Of a stretch of DNA of 64,000 nt, positions 25,558 through 33,605 are shown piece by piece; the stretch's first letter is position 1; every line of letters starts with the position of its first letter. Below the pieces are notes generated by a model. That model searched no databases and was not told where the DNA came from. It saw only the letters and a list, made by a program, of their open reading frames with translations. Origin of the DNA: Crocinitomix sp044361315. Its GTDB lineage: Bacteria; Bacteroidota; Bacteroidia; Flavobacteriales_D; Crocinitomicaceae. The stretch is from NCBI GenBank assembly GCA_044361315.1, contig JBIKJA010000002.1, positions 1-64,000 on the forward strand, in the 5' to 3' direction. The translations under genes were made by a program, and so were the position numbers.

Positions 25558-25746
25558 TAATTATTTAAAATCACCCAATAATTTAATATCCAAGTTTTTA
25601 AAATGTTTATTGATTTATAATTCTAAAACCGTTTATAGGAAATTTAAACCAGAATAATAGTTGAAATTAAAGCCACACTCAACGCTTATTTATACTTACA
25701 ATTCGGACATGTTGGCATCTAACTGCTATTGATTCTTCGAGCAACC

Positions 25747-26193
25747 CTACCTCTTCAAAGCCCGATCCATTTCCCGTTTCGAATCCTTGTCCTTTAAATC
25801 GCTGCGTTTGTCGTGTAATTTTTTTCCACGCGCCAAATGGATGTGTACTTTAGCTAAATTTTTTTCATTGATAAAAATTAACGAAGGCACCACGGTCACA
25901 CCCTTATCTTTTAATTTTTTTTCAAGCTTTTTGAGTTCAATTCGTTTCAGTAATAATTTCCTATCCCTGCGCGGATTGTGGTTGTAAAAACTTCCATTTT
26001 CATATTCCGCAACATACATATTCCGAATATAGAGTTCGCCGTCCATAAAAACGCAAAACGATTCTACGATACTCGCCTTCCCATTCCGAATCGACTTCAT
26101 TTCCGTCCCCGTCAAAACAATCCCCGCATTATAATCCTCAAGCAATTCAAATTCAAAACGAACTTTTTTATTTCTTACCTCTACCTTAGCCAT
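25747..26193 (-). CDS. smpB: SsrA-binding protein SmpB
   Basis: Binds tmRNA and delivers it to stalled ribosomes for trans-translation. The 148-residue product has the usual length and motifs: KVRFEFELLEDYNAGIVLTGTEMKSIRNGKASI, then ELYIRNMYVAEY, NHNPRRDRKLLL, and the basic C-terminal tail SDLKDKDSKREMDRALKR. The start is the ATG at 26193 (MAKVEVRNKK); the frame upstream of it is open but falls in a repeat and lacks family similarity. Confidence 0.95.
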   Translation of the reverse strand: MAKVEVRNKKVRFEFELLEDYNAGIVLTGTEMKSIRNGKASIVESFCVFMDGELYIRNMYVAEYENGSFYNHNPRRDRKLLLKRIELKKLEKKLKDKGVTVVPSLIFINEKNLAKVHIHLARGKKLHDKRSDLKDKDSKREMDRALKR

Positions 26194-26329
26194 ATCTAAA
26201 CACAAAGATTGCAAAAAAAATTGACACCACACCTGCACAAATCCCAGAAACCTGTTTTCCAGTTGCTTCTTCTTTAAAATCAAGATCTTTATAAAAATTT
26301 CTTTTTTTTCTTGGGCAAAACTCCAACAT

Positions 26330-26445
26330 CCCGCCGTTAAAGTCGGTATCTTCGGAGTCGGGCTAACGTTCCCGCTATTTTTTTCCGACAAAAAAATGAG
26401 CTCCACTCATATCCCTTTTGCGCCCCCCCAATCCTACCGTCCAAA
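26330..26445. repeat. Dispersed Bacteroidota intergenic element (reverse copy)
   Basis: Read on the minus strand this contains GGGCGCAAAAGGGATATGAGTGGAGCTC, then AGCGGGAACGTTAGCCCGAC. Its layout and words (AGCCCGAC, AACGTT, GGGCG) resemble the elements at 51721-51829 and 54979-55100. It fills most of the gap between smpB and the YqgE gene. Confidence 0.5.
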
Positions 26446-26532
26446 CTCAATTACACCTTGCATTCTCCCTACTACAATATTTTTTTAGCTGAAAATTTCA
26501 TTTTAATTTTAATTCCCTTATCTTTACAAGTC

Positions 26533-27108
26533 ATGATTGATTTGCATGTTTACAATAAAATAGATCCTAAAAAAGGCAGGTTATTAATCACAGAACCTTT
26601 CGAGGAAAGTTCCTATTTTAACCGTTCAGTTATCCTCCTTTGCGAGCATAATACAGAGGGTTCGTTTGGTTTTGTATTAAACAACTATACCACAATTAAA
26701 CTCACCGATTTTGAAGGCTTGCCAGATTTTGAAACAAAAATCGGAATTGGAGGCCCTGTAAATTCTAAAAATCTGTATTACATTCATACCTTGGGAGATA
26801 AACTCAAAAACAGTGTCCAAGTTGCAAAAGATTTATATGCGGGTGGCGATTTTCAAAGCTTAAAATATTTAATTTCCGAAGGATTAATCCAACAGCACGA
26901 AATTCGATTTTTTCTAGGATATTCTGGTTGGGTGGACAAACAATTAGACAGCGAATTAAAACAAAATGCTTGGCTTGTTGCTGAAATAGGCAATGTAGCA
27001 GAAATTATGGACACAGCCAATACCAGCTTGTGGTCAGACTATATGTCACGTCAAGGTGGTAAATACAAAGCATTTGCACATTTTCCAAAAAACCCTGCTT
27101 TAAATTAA
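26533..27108 (+). CDS. YqgE/AlgH family protein
   Basis: A 191-residue cytoplasmic protein of the YqgE/AlgH (DUF179) family: GRLLITEPFEESSYFNRSVILLCEHNTEGSFGFVLNN, a GIGGPVNSKNLYYIH segment and FFLGYSGWVDKQLDSELKQNAW are characteristic. The molecular role is not established. The ATG at 26533 (MIDLHVYNK) is chosen because the 25 upstream residues are hydrophobic and outside the family domain. It is convergent with the TPR gene. Confidence 0.92.
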   Translation: MIDLHVYNKIDPKKGRLLITEPFEESSYFNRSVILLCEHNTEGSFGFVLNNYTTIKLTDFEGLPDFETKIGIGGPVNSKNLYYIHTLGDKLKNSVQVAKDLYAGGDFQSLKYLISEGLIQQHEIRFFLGYSGWVDKQLDSELKQNAWLVAEIGNVAEIMDTANTSLWSDYMSRQGGKYKAFAHFPKNPALN

Positions 27109-27111
27109 CGC

Positions 27112-27141
27112 AAAAAAAGGCTGCCTTTTCAGATAGCCTTT
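27112..27141 (-). terminator. Rho-independent terminator for the minus-strand TPR gene
   Basis: On the minus strand AAAGGCT pairs with AGCCTTT across a 12-base loop and runs into a T7 tract (plus-strand A7 at 27112-27118). It lies just beyond the stop of the TPR gene and may also slow transcripts from the YqgE gene. Confidence 0.65.
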
Positions 27142-27160
27142 CATAATTTCAATGCTCGGT

Positions 27161-28396
27161 CTAATTCGCAGAGCGCGCTTCAATCACATACTTCTCAATA
27201 AACTCAGCTGTTTTTATTCTGTTGGCTTCAACAGACATATAATCTTTAAACTGTTCGTAAATATCAAAATGGAACAAACAAATAAAAACATACGGTTCAA
27301 GGTAACCTTCTTCCCTCATTTTATCGGCAAAATGTAACGCTTCAGGTAAATCATTCGGGTGTTTCTCCAACATTCTTCTGAACGAGTATACCTCCAAATA
27401 TCGGTCAGAAAACTCACCATTTTCTTCAATAATTCCATCTTCGTTGCAATATTTACTTACATCCGTTTTAGCTGCTCGGTAGTCTTTCCAAAGCGGCGAT
27501 GACAATAGCATATCTTCATTTAGATTACCCATATCATTTGCGTAAAAATTTCGCGTGATTCGGCGCTCATTAAAAGTTTTATTTTCAATATATAAAATTT
27601 CCTCTAACTTATTTTTCATGTTATAGCCTGGATACACCATCAATGCTTCAATTGCTTCTTTTTTAGCACGGTAATAAAGTCCTTGATCTCTTAAAGCATC
27701 TACCATAAAAATACGCGCAGACATTTGTTGCGGTTCCATATCTCTTGCTTTCGAAAAATAAAACAAGGCTGAATCGTATTGTTCTTTTGCCAAAAAAGTA
27801 GAACCAAAATACAACACTGCTTTATAGTAATTCGGATCTTCTAAAAATGCTTTTCGATAATTTAAGGCGGCTAAATCATAATCTCTCTTTCCCAAAAATA
27901 ATTCCCCTTCATCAAAGTAGGCTTTCGCTTTTTCAGACACAGCCGCATCTGCGTCAACATCAATCCGTAAAATTCTCAAATAGATATCTGCCGTAGGAGA
28001 TGTTCCTTCAATGGTGCTTCGCCGACAAACATCAATAAAATTTTCTTCTAACCTGTCCATCAATGAAGTCAATAAATCATTTCCAACAGTATCCGAACTA
28101 AATGAATCTTCTCCTGTCACTTCAATTTTAAGCCCTCCAAAAAAAGATTTATTTTGTTCATAAATCCCGTAACTCATTGCCACCAACGTTTCGTAAGCAT
28201 AATAAGAATTAAACGATCGTTGATTCATGTAAGCTTCGAGTTTTTCTAAACCTTTCGACTTACCTTTCTCTTGATAAATCTTAATGCATTTAGTGATCGT
28301 TTTTTCATCATTCGATACTTGGGAGAATCCATTAATCGAGAGAAACACTACGCATACCAACGCCAAATTTATAAGTCCATTCATTTTCAATTTCAT
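27161..28396 (-). CDS. Exported TPR-containing protein
   Basis: A 411-residue protein with signal peptide (MKLKMNGLINLALVCVVFLSINGFSQ). Helical repeats are visible in the middle: AKAYFDEGELFLGKRDYDLAALNYRKAFLEDPNYYKAVLYFGSTFLAKEQYDSALFYFSKARDMEP is two to three tetratricopeptide units. The flanks are helical but not recognised. The ATG at 28396 overlaps the aminotransferase stop as ATGA, so it is preferred over the ATG four codons upstream and suggests coupling. Probably a periplasmic scaffold; role unknown. Confidence 0.8.
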   Translation of the reverse strand: MKLKMNGLINLALVCVVFLSINGFSQVSNDEKTITKCIKIYQEKGKSKGLEKLEAYMNQRSFNSYYAYETLVAMSYGIYEQNKSFFGGLKIEVTGEDSFSSDTVGNDLLTSLMDRLEENFIDVCRRSTIEGTSPTADIYLRILRIDVDADAAVSEKAKAYFDEGELFLGKRDYDLAALNYRKAFLEDPNYYKAVLYFGSTFLAKEQYDSALFYFSKARDMEPQQMSARIFMVDALRDQGLYYRAKKEAIEALMVYPGYNMKNKLEEILYIENKTFNERRITRNFYANDMGNLNEDMLLSSPLWKDYRAAKTDVSKYCNEDGIIEENGEFSDRYLEVYSFRRMLEKHPNDLPEALHFADKMREEGYLEPYVFICLFHFDIYEQFKDYMSVEANRIKTAEFIEKYVIEARSAN

Positions 28397-29241
28397 AGCG
28401 TTTTCCATTCTTGATTTAATAAATCTATTAAAATCTCAGCAATCCTATTAACGTAGGTTTTTGATCTATACGATTGCACCCAAACCACCCCTTTTATAGC
28501 ATTTGTAAAAAACACCTCATCCGCTGCCAATAAATTTTGCGGTGAAATATTACACTCGTAAACTTTAATATTGTGTTTAATTGCCAAATTAATAATTTGC
28601 ATTCGCATTGTGCCTCCCAAACACCCTAAATCTAGTCCTGAAGTATATAAAACCCCATTACTCACAATAAAAAGGTTCGAACTTGTACTTTCAATAATAC
28701 CCGATTTTTCGTTTAAAATCAAATAATCATCAAAACCTTTTTCTTGCGCCCGCAAACTCCCCATAATGTAAATTAAACAATTTTTGGTTTTAAACCGCGA
28801 CAAAATATTAATCTGTTTTTTAATTTCTTCGTATAAATCAACTTTTAAGCCAATCTCATTTAACACAAACATATTCTCCGTTAACGCCTCTACCTCTATA
28901 AAATAATCTACACCATTATCTTTTGGCAAATATGTACCCCCGCTTTTTCTATCTACCGACAAGCGCACCCGAGCTCCCGCATGTAGTCCGTTTTTTACCA
29001 ATAAGGTATGTATTTCTCTTTCAAAAAACGGAAGCCCAAATTCTTTTGGAATCTGCATGCCTAAGACATGCATTCCTTCTAATAACCGAAAAATATGATT
29101 TTGAAGATTAATCGGATGGCCATCAATCACACGAATCGATTCAAATAGTCCATCACCATATAAATGTGCCCTATTCCCAGCACGAATCGCATAGCTATCG
29201 CCTGAAACCAGTTCACCATTGTTATTTGCAAAAAATGACAT
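28393..29241 (-). CDS. Aminotransferase class IV (ADC lyase/BCAT-like)
   Basis: A 282-residue fold-type IV PLP enzyme. YGDGLFESIRVIDG at about residues 28-41, the PLP-lysine segment RFKTKNCLIY with Lys151, EKGFDDYLILNEKSGIIESTSSNLF, and the GGTMRMQII strand are typical. The family includes aminodeoxychorismate lyase, branched-chain aminotransferase and D-amino-acid aminotransferase. The sequence does not clearly separate these; aminodeoxychorismate lyase (folate branch) is my preference because of length and the single-copy setting. Downstream the TPR gene overlaps by four bases, and the upstream rhomboid gene is immediately adjacent. Confidence 0.85.
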   Translation of the reverse strand: MSFFANNNGELVSGDSYAIRAGNRAHLYGDGLFESIRVIDGHPINLQNHIFRLLEGMHVLGMQIPKEFGLPFFEREIHTLLVKNGLHAGARVRLSVDRKSGGTYLPKDNGVDYFIEVEALTENMFVLNEIGLKVDLYEEIKKQINILSRFKTKNCLIYIMGSLRAQEKGFDDYLILNEKSGIIESTSSNLFIVSNGVLYTSGLDLGCLGGTMRMQIINLAIKHNIKVYECNISPQNLLAADEVFFTNAIKGVVWVQSYRSKTYVNRIAEILIDLLNQEWKTL

Positions 29242-29850
29242 CTAGCCAAAATTTTTAAAAAAGTCAATCAAATAATTGTAATCAAGCAACGTAATAAAAA
29301 TCACCCCAAAAATTGCCCCTGCTATGTGCGCATCATGGGCAATACCCGTTCCTCCCCGCTTCGATAAAAGGTATTCAATCAACAAAATAATAGGCCCATA
29401 ATAATAGGCATAAATAGGGATAGGTACTAAAAACATTGCCAATTTAGCTGTCGGAAAAAGAATGATAAACCCAAATAAAACCGCCATTGTCGCTCCAGAT
29501 GCACCTAACGAATTATACCCCGGATTGTCCTTGTGTTTTTGAAGCGAAAACAAACAAGAAAATAAAATTCCTGTTAGGTATAAAATAACGAAATGATAAT
29601 GTCCCTTTAAACCGTACTCAGCAACCAATTTTTCCTCCAATCGTTCACCAAACATGAACAAAACAATCATATTGAAAATCAAGTGTGTATAATCAGCATG
29701 AATAAAACCATGGGTGATGCAGCGATACCATTTTTTGTTGTGAATGACGTCGTACGGGTTCAACATTAATTTTGATTTGAACGAATTATCGTTCATTGCA
29801 AGCGCAGAAATCAAAATAGTTAATGCTAATAAAAAATAAGTAACGTACAT
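29242..29850 (-). CDS. Rhomboid family intramembrane serine protease
   Basis: A 202-residue polytopic membrane protein with about six hydrophobic segments. The catalytic serine is in GASGA (Ser118) and the catalytic histidine in AHIAGAIFG (His175). The N-terminal part contains WYRCITHGFIHADYTHLIFNM, the region equivalent to the rhomboid HxxxN motif. All key residues are intact. It cleaves unidentified membrane substrates. It is the first gene of a minus-strand run with no gap before the aminotransferase, and is divergent from the L,D-transpeptidase gene. Confidence 0.93.
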   Translation of the reverse strand: MYVTYFLLALTILISALAMNDNSFKSKLMLNPYDVIHNKKWYRCITHGFIHADYTHLIFNMIVLFMFGERLEEKLVAEYGLKGHYHFVILYLTGILFSCLFSLQKHKDNPGYNSLGASGATMAVLFGFIILFPTAKLAMFLVPIPIYAYYYGPIILLIEYLLSKRGGTGIAHDAHIAGAIFGVIFITLLDYNYLIDFFKNFG

Positions 29851-29886
29851 TTGTCTTTTTTATCCTTATAAGTAACTTCGGATGAG

Positions 29887-29894
29887 TATGTTTG
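29887..29894 (+). promoter_or_regulatory. Bacteroidota -7 promoter box
   Basis: TATGTTTG matches TAnnTTTG and ends 22 bp before the L,D-transpeptidase start. Confidence 0.5.
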
Positions 29895-29916
29895 TTCCGA
29901 AATCTAATTAAATTAT

Positions 29917-31512
29917 ATGAGATGTATACTGATACTTCTACTTTTCGTTACATTATCCAGTTGCTCAGGGGATAAAGATGGGCTATTTGAAGGACTTTCA
30001 GCAGAAGAAATTGATTTAAGCGTAACCCTCAAAGAGAAATTTGGTGAAACTGAAAACCTTATTTTTTCCAATGATACCCTTTTGGCAAGTAAAGAGGTAT
30101 TGACTTATTACAAAGAGAATGAGTTTATTCCAATTTGGACAACTGCCGAAGGATTAAATGAAAAAGGTACCGAATTTGTGCAATTGATCAACGAATCTTT
30201 CAAATTTGGCTTTTTACCTGAAATGTTTCATGCTACGTTAATCAAACAAACGTTGGATTCCTCATTAGTCGATACCGAATTAATTTTATCCAATGCTTTT
30301 TTTCTTTTTGATACGCATATTAGTGTTGGTTGTGTCGATTCTTCAACCTATAAATACGTCTGGAAAAAAGACAAAATCACGTATTCGTTGACCGAAGAAT
30401 TAACAAAAATCAGAAAGGGAGACAAGGTACGAGAAACGATTCTGGCCCATCAACCAGATTTTTGGGAATATCATCAACTTCAAAAAGGATTGTCCAATTT
30501 CTTAGATAGTTTTGACCTGGACACTAACCATTATGTGATTCCAGCCATAAAAGAGGATTCACTTAATTGTTACCTCACGGCAAAAAACGCCCTTCAAGGC
30601 CATGATTTTTTGACGGAAAAAGCAGCTGCGGATGACACCTTGTTTTTAAACCAATTAAAAAAATTTCAACAACTTAACGGCTTAAAACCAGATGCTGTTA
30701 TCGGAAAATGGACTGGTAAAGCTTTAGAAAAGAGTAATTTGGATCGATTTTACCAAGCAGCCTTAAGTCTAGAAAAATGGCGTTGGCAAGCACCGCGACC
30801 AGCTAGATATATACGCGTAAATATTCCTGAATTTTATTTGTATTATGTAGATAGCGCCCAAACCATTAGCAAACACCGTGTCGTTGTGGGGGCTTATGCC
30901 ACTCAAACTCCAGAATTTCAAGCGCAAATGGAACGAATGGTCACCAATCCATTTTGGCATGTTCCCTACTCTATCTCGTCCACCGAAATTTTAGTTGGTG
31001 CAAGAAAAGACACCAGTTATTTTAACAAGCGAGGATATAAAGTATTTAAAGGTGGCGCCGAAGTTGATCCTAAAAATGTAGATTGGAAAGCTGTGAAAGA
31101 AAACAATTTTCAATACAGAATTCGACAAGAAGCCGGAGGTGGAAATAGTTTAGGACGCATTAAATTCCTTTTTCCTAACGAACATTCCGTTTTTATTCAC
31201 GACACCCCCTCAAAAAGTTTATTTGGAAATGATGTCCGTGCCTATTCGCATGGTTGTGTTCGCTTGCAAGATCCCTTTGAACTTGCCAAAAAAATACTAG
31301 CAAGTGAAAATCATAAAATGTTGCCGGATGAACTAGACAGCGTGGTCAAAAAAGGTCAACAAAAAGTACTTGAATTGTCCGAACCATTTGCGGTTTATAT
31401 TGAATATTTTACAGCTAGTGCAGATAGTAATGATGTCATCATCTTTCATCCAGATATTTACGGACTAGATGAAAAATACATCAAACGCTCATACAAACCA
31501 TTTGTCCCCTAA
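29917..31512 (+). CDS. L,D-transpeptidase (YkuD) lipoprotein with peptidoglycan-binding domain
   Basis: A 531-residue cell-wall enzyme that forms or edits 3-3 crosslinks. The signal peptide ends at the lipobox LSSC (Cys16), so it is membrane anchored. A peptidoglycan-binding motif (LFLNQLKKFQQLNGLKPDAVIGKWTGKALE) is at about residues 243-275. The catalytic domain carries HDTPSKSLFGNDVRAYSHGCVRL with Cys447 and its flanking His. Overall length matches YcbB-type enzymes. The S9 peptidase gene follows after 5 bp, so the two may be cotranscribed. Confidence 0.93.
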   Translation: MRCILILLLFVTLSSCSGDKDGLFEGLSAEEIDLSVTLKEKFGETENLIFSNDTLLASKEVLTYYKENEFIPIWTTAEGLNEKGTEFVQLINESFKFGFLPEMFHATLIKQTLDSSLVDTELILSNAFFLFDTHISVGCVDSSTYKYVWKKDKITYSLTEELTKIRKGDKVRETILAHQPDFWEYHQLQKGLSNFLDSFDLDTNHYVIPAIKEDSLNCYLTAKNALQGHDFLTEKAAADDTLFLNQLKKFQQLNGLKPDAVIGKWTGKALEKSNLDRFYQAALSLEKWRWQAPRPARYIRVNIPEFYLYYVDSAQTISKHRVVVGAYATQTPEFQAQMERMVTNPFWHVPYSISSTEILVGARKDTSYFNKRGYKVFKGGAEVDPKNVDWKAVKENNFQYRIRQEAGGGNSLGRIKFLFPNEHSVFIHDTPSKSLFGNDVRAYSHGCVRLQDPFELAKKILASENHKMLPDELDSVVKKGQQKVLELSEPFAVYIEYFTASADSNDVIIFHPDIYGLDEKYIKRSYKPFVP

Positions 31513-31517
31513 AATTT

Positions 31518-33572
31518 ATGGCAAAAATGAATCCGCCACGATTGGAGAAAAAGCCGCAAATTTTAATCAAACATGGACACAAAAGAGAGGATCCTTATTA
31601 TTGGATTGCCGATCGTGAAAATCCTGCAGTGATTAAGCATTTAAACGCAGAAAATAAGTACACAAAAGAAATTCTTGCCCCTACCAAATCCCTTCAGCGA
31701 AGCTTATTTGACGAAATGAAAGCCCGAATGAAGGAAAACGATACCTCCCCGCCTGTTTTTAAAAATGGCTATTGGTATTATTCTAAAGTGAAAGCCGGTA
31801 AAGGGCAAAGTTTATTTTATCGCAAAAAAGAATCCTTGTCTGCCAAAGAAGAGCTTTTAATTGATGAAAATAAAGAGGCTAAAAAGCACGGTTTTTATGA
31901 ATTAGTAGGGTTCGAAATCAGTAAAAACAACCAATTTATGGCTTTTGCTGAGGATATCGAAGGAAGTGGCGTGTGTCAAATTCGGTTTAAAAACCTTGTG
32001 ACCAATAAAGTTCTTCCGTTTGTTTTATTAGATGTTGACGATGATTTTGCATGGCATGGCAACAACGAAGACTTCTATTTTAGTGAATTAGAACAAGAAA
32101 CCTTGCGAACGAATGTGGTCAAAAAAATTAACCTGCTAACTTTTGAACAAGAGACTATTTTTCAAGAAAACGACCCTGCATTTTCAGTCTCAGTTCAATT
32201 AAGTCAGGACGGTAACTGGATTTTTATCGGAACATACAGCACCTTAACCAACCATTATCTCTATAAATCGGCAGAAACTGACGAACCGTTTAAACCTTTT
32301 TGGAAACGTGAAAAAGGGCATGAATATTTTCCAGAAGCGGATGGAAATGAGTTTTTTATCAAAACCAATTTAAACGCAAAAAACTACCAATTAGTGCGCT
32401 GCCCAATCGATCAACGAAGTCCTGAACATTGGATCACAATTCAAGAAAACGATTCACGAATACTGATTGAAGATTTTGAGGTTTTTGAGCATCATGTAGT
32501 CGTTCAAGAAAAAATCAATGGACTTTCACAACTTCGGGTGTATGATCGAGTAAATTACAAGAGCACTGTAATTCCCCCTTTCGAAGAAACCTATACTTTG
32601 TATTTGGCTGATCAAAACGATGGCGAAAATGATAACATTCGAATTGGGTATAGTTCAATGACCACCCCAGAGTCGATTTTTGAAATTAACCTCCGGAATT
32701 TTGAAAAAACGCTCGTTAAACAAGCCGAAGTGCAAGGAGAATTTGATCCAAACGCCTATCATTCAGAACGAGTTTTTGCAAAAGCTCAAGATGGAGTCGA
32801 AATTCCGATATCATTGGTTTATAAAAAATCGTTGTTTAAAAAAACCGGAACCAACCCTGCTTTGATTCTTGGTTATGGGGCTTACGGTGAAGCAATTGAT
32901 CCTTATTTTAGTGCGGCGCGCTTAAGTTTATTAAACCGTGGATTTTTATTCGTTATTGTTCATGTGCGAGGCGGTGATGACCTAGGAACCGAGTGGTATG
33001 AACAAGGTAAATTAGCCAACAAAATGAACACGTTTACCGATTTTATTGCAGCAACAGAATATCTTATACTCCAAAAATACATCCACCCAAAGCATGCGTT
33101 TGCGGTTGGCGGAAGTGCCGGTGGTTTGTTGGTCGCTGCGGTGGCAAATTTAAGACCTGATCTTTTTCGAGGAATTATTGCACAGGTTCCTTTTGTGGAT
33201 GTTGTAACCACGATGCTCGATCACACCTTGCCGCTTACCTCGGGCGAATACGATGAATGGGGAAACCCGAAACGAAAAAAGGACTATCATTATTTACACT
33301 CCTATTCGCCTTATGATCAACTAAAAGCGCAAGCCTACCCGCATTTTTTTGTTTCAGCAGGATTACATGATCAACAAGTCCAATTTTGGGAACCCACTAA
33401 ATTTGTGGCCAAATTGCGCGATTTAAATTTGAGTGGTTCGGTCATTATCTTAAAAACAAATCTCAAAGCTGGGCATGGCGGCGCAGCCAACCGATACCAA
33501 CAATTAAGCGAAGCCGCTGAAGAATATGCATTCATTCTCTATTTCAATGAAATCGAATCGACCAACCATTGA
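31518..33572 (+). CDS. S9 family peptidase, oligopeptidase B-like
   Basis: A 684-residue prolyl-oligopeptidase-family enzyme. An N-terminal segment (EDPYYWIADRENPAVIKHLNAENKYT) is followed by a seven-bladed propeller and the C-terminal alpha/beta hydrolase domain. The nucleophile is in GGSAGG (about residue 534), the acid in GLHDQQV and the base in KAGHGG near residue 655. Between them, VHVRGGDDLGTEWYEQG and LTSGEYDEWGNP are typical for oligopeptidase B, which cuts after basic residues in short peptides. No signal peptide, so it is likely cytoplasmic. Confidence 0.93.
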   Translation: MAKMNPPRLEKKPQILIKHGHKREDPYYWIADRENPAVIKHLNAENKYTKEILAPTKSLQRSLFDEMKARMKENDTSPPVFKNGYWYYSKVKAGKGQSLFYRKKESLSAKEELLIDENKEAKKHGFYELVGFEISKNNQFMAFAEDIEGSGVCQIRFKNLVTNKVLPFVLLDVDDDFAWHGNNEDFYFSELEQETLRTNVVKKINLLTFEQETIFQENDPAFSVSVQLSQDGNWIFIGTYSTLTNHYLYKSAETDEPFKPFWKREKGHEYFPEADGNEFFIKTNLNAKNYQLVRCPIDQRSPEHWITIQENDSRILIEDFEVFEHHVVVQEKINGLSQLRVYDRVNYKSTVIPPFEETYTLYLADQNDGENDNIRIGYSSMTTPESIFEINLRNFEKTLVKQAEVQGEFDPNAYHSERVFAKAQDGVEIPISLVYKKSLFKKTGTNPALILGYGAYGEAIDPYFSAARLSLLNRGFLFVIVHVRGGDDLGTEWYEQGKLANKMNTFTDFIAATEYLILQKYIHPKHAFAVGGSAGGLLVAAVANLRPDLFRGIIAQVPFVDVVTTMLDHTLPLTSGEYDEWGNPKRKKDYHYLHSYSPYDQLKAQAYPHFFVSAGLHDQQVQFWEPTKFVAKLRDLNLSGSVIILKTNLKAGHGGAANRYQQLSEAAEEYAFILYFNEIESTNH

Positions 33573-33581
33573 AATATTCAT

Positions 33582-33589
33582 TAATTTTG
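33582..33589 (+). promoter_or_regulatory. Bacteroidota -7 promoter box
   Basis: TAATTTTG matches TAnnTTTG and ends 16 bp before the mutS2 start. Confidence 0.5.
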
Positions 33590-33605
33590 TAGCTGTTAGG
33601 ATTGT

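Noticed and set aside
26194..26406. N-terminal extension of SmpB
   Set aside because: The upstream 71 codons fall partly in an intergenic repeat and lie outside the SmpB family; the ATG at 26193 gives the standard length.
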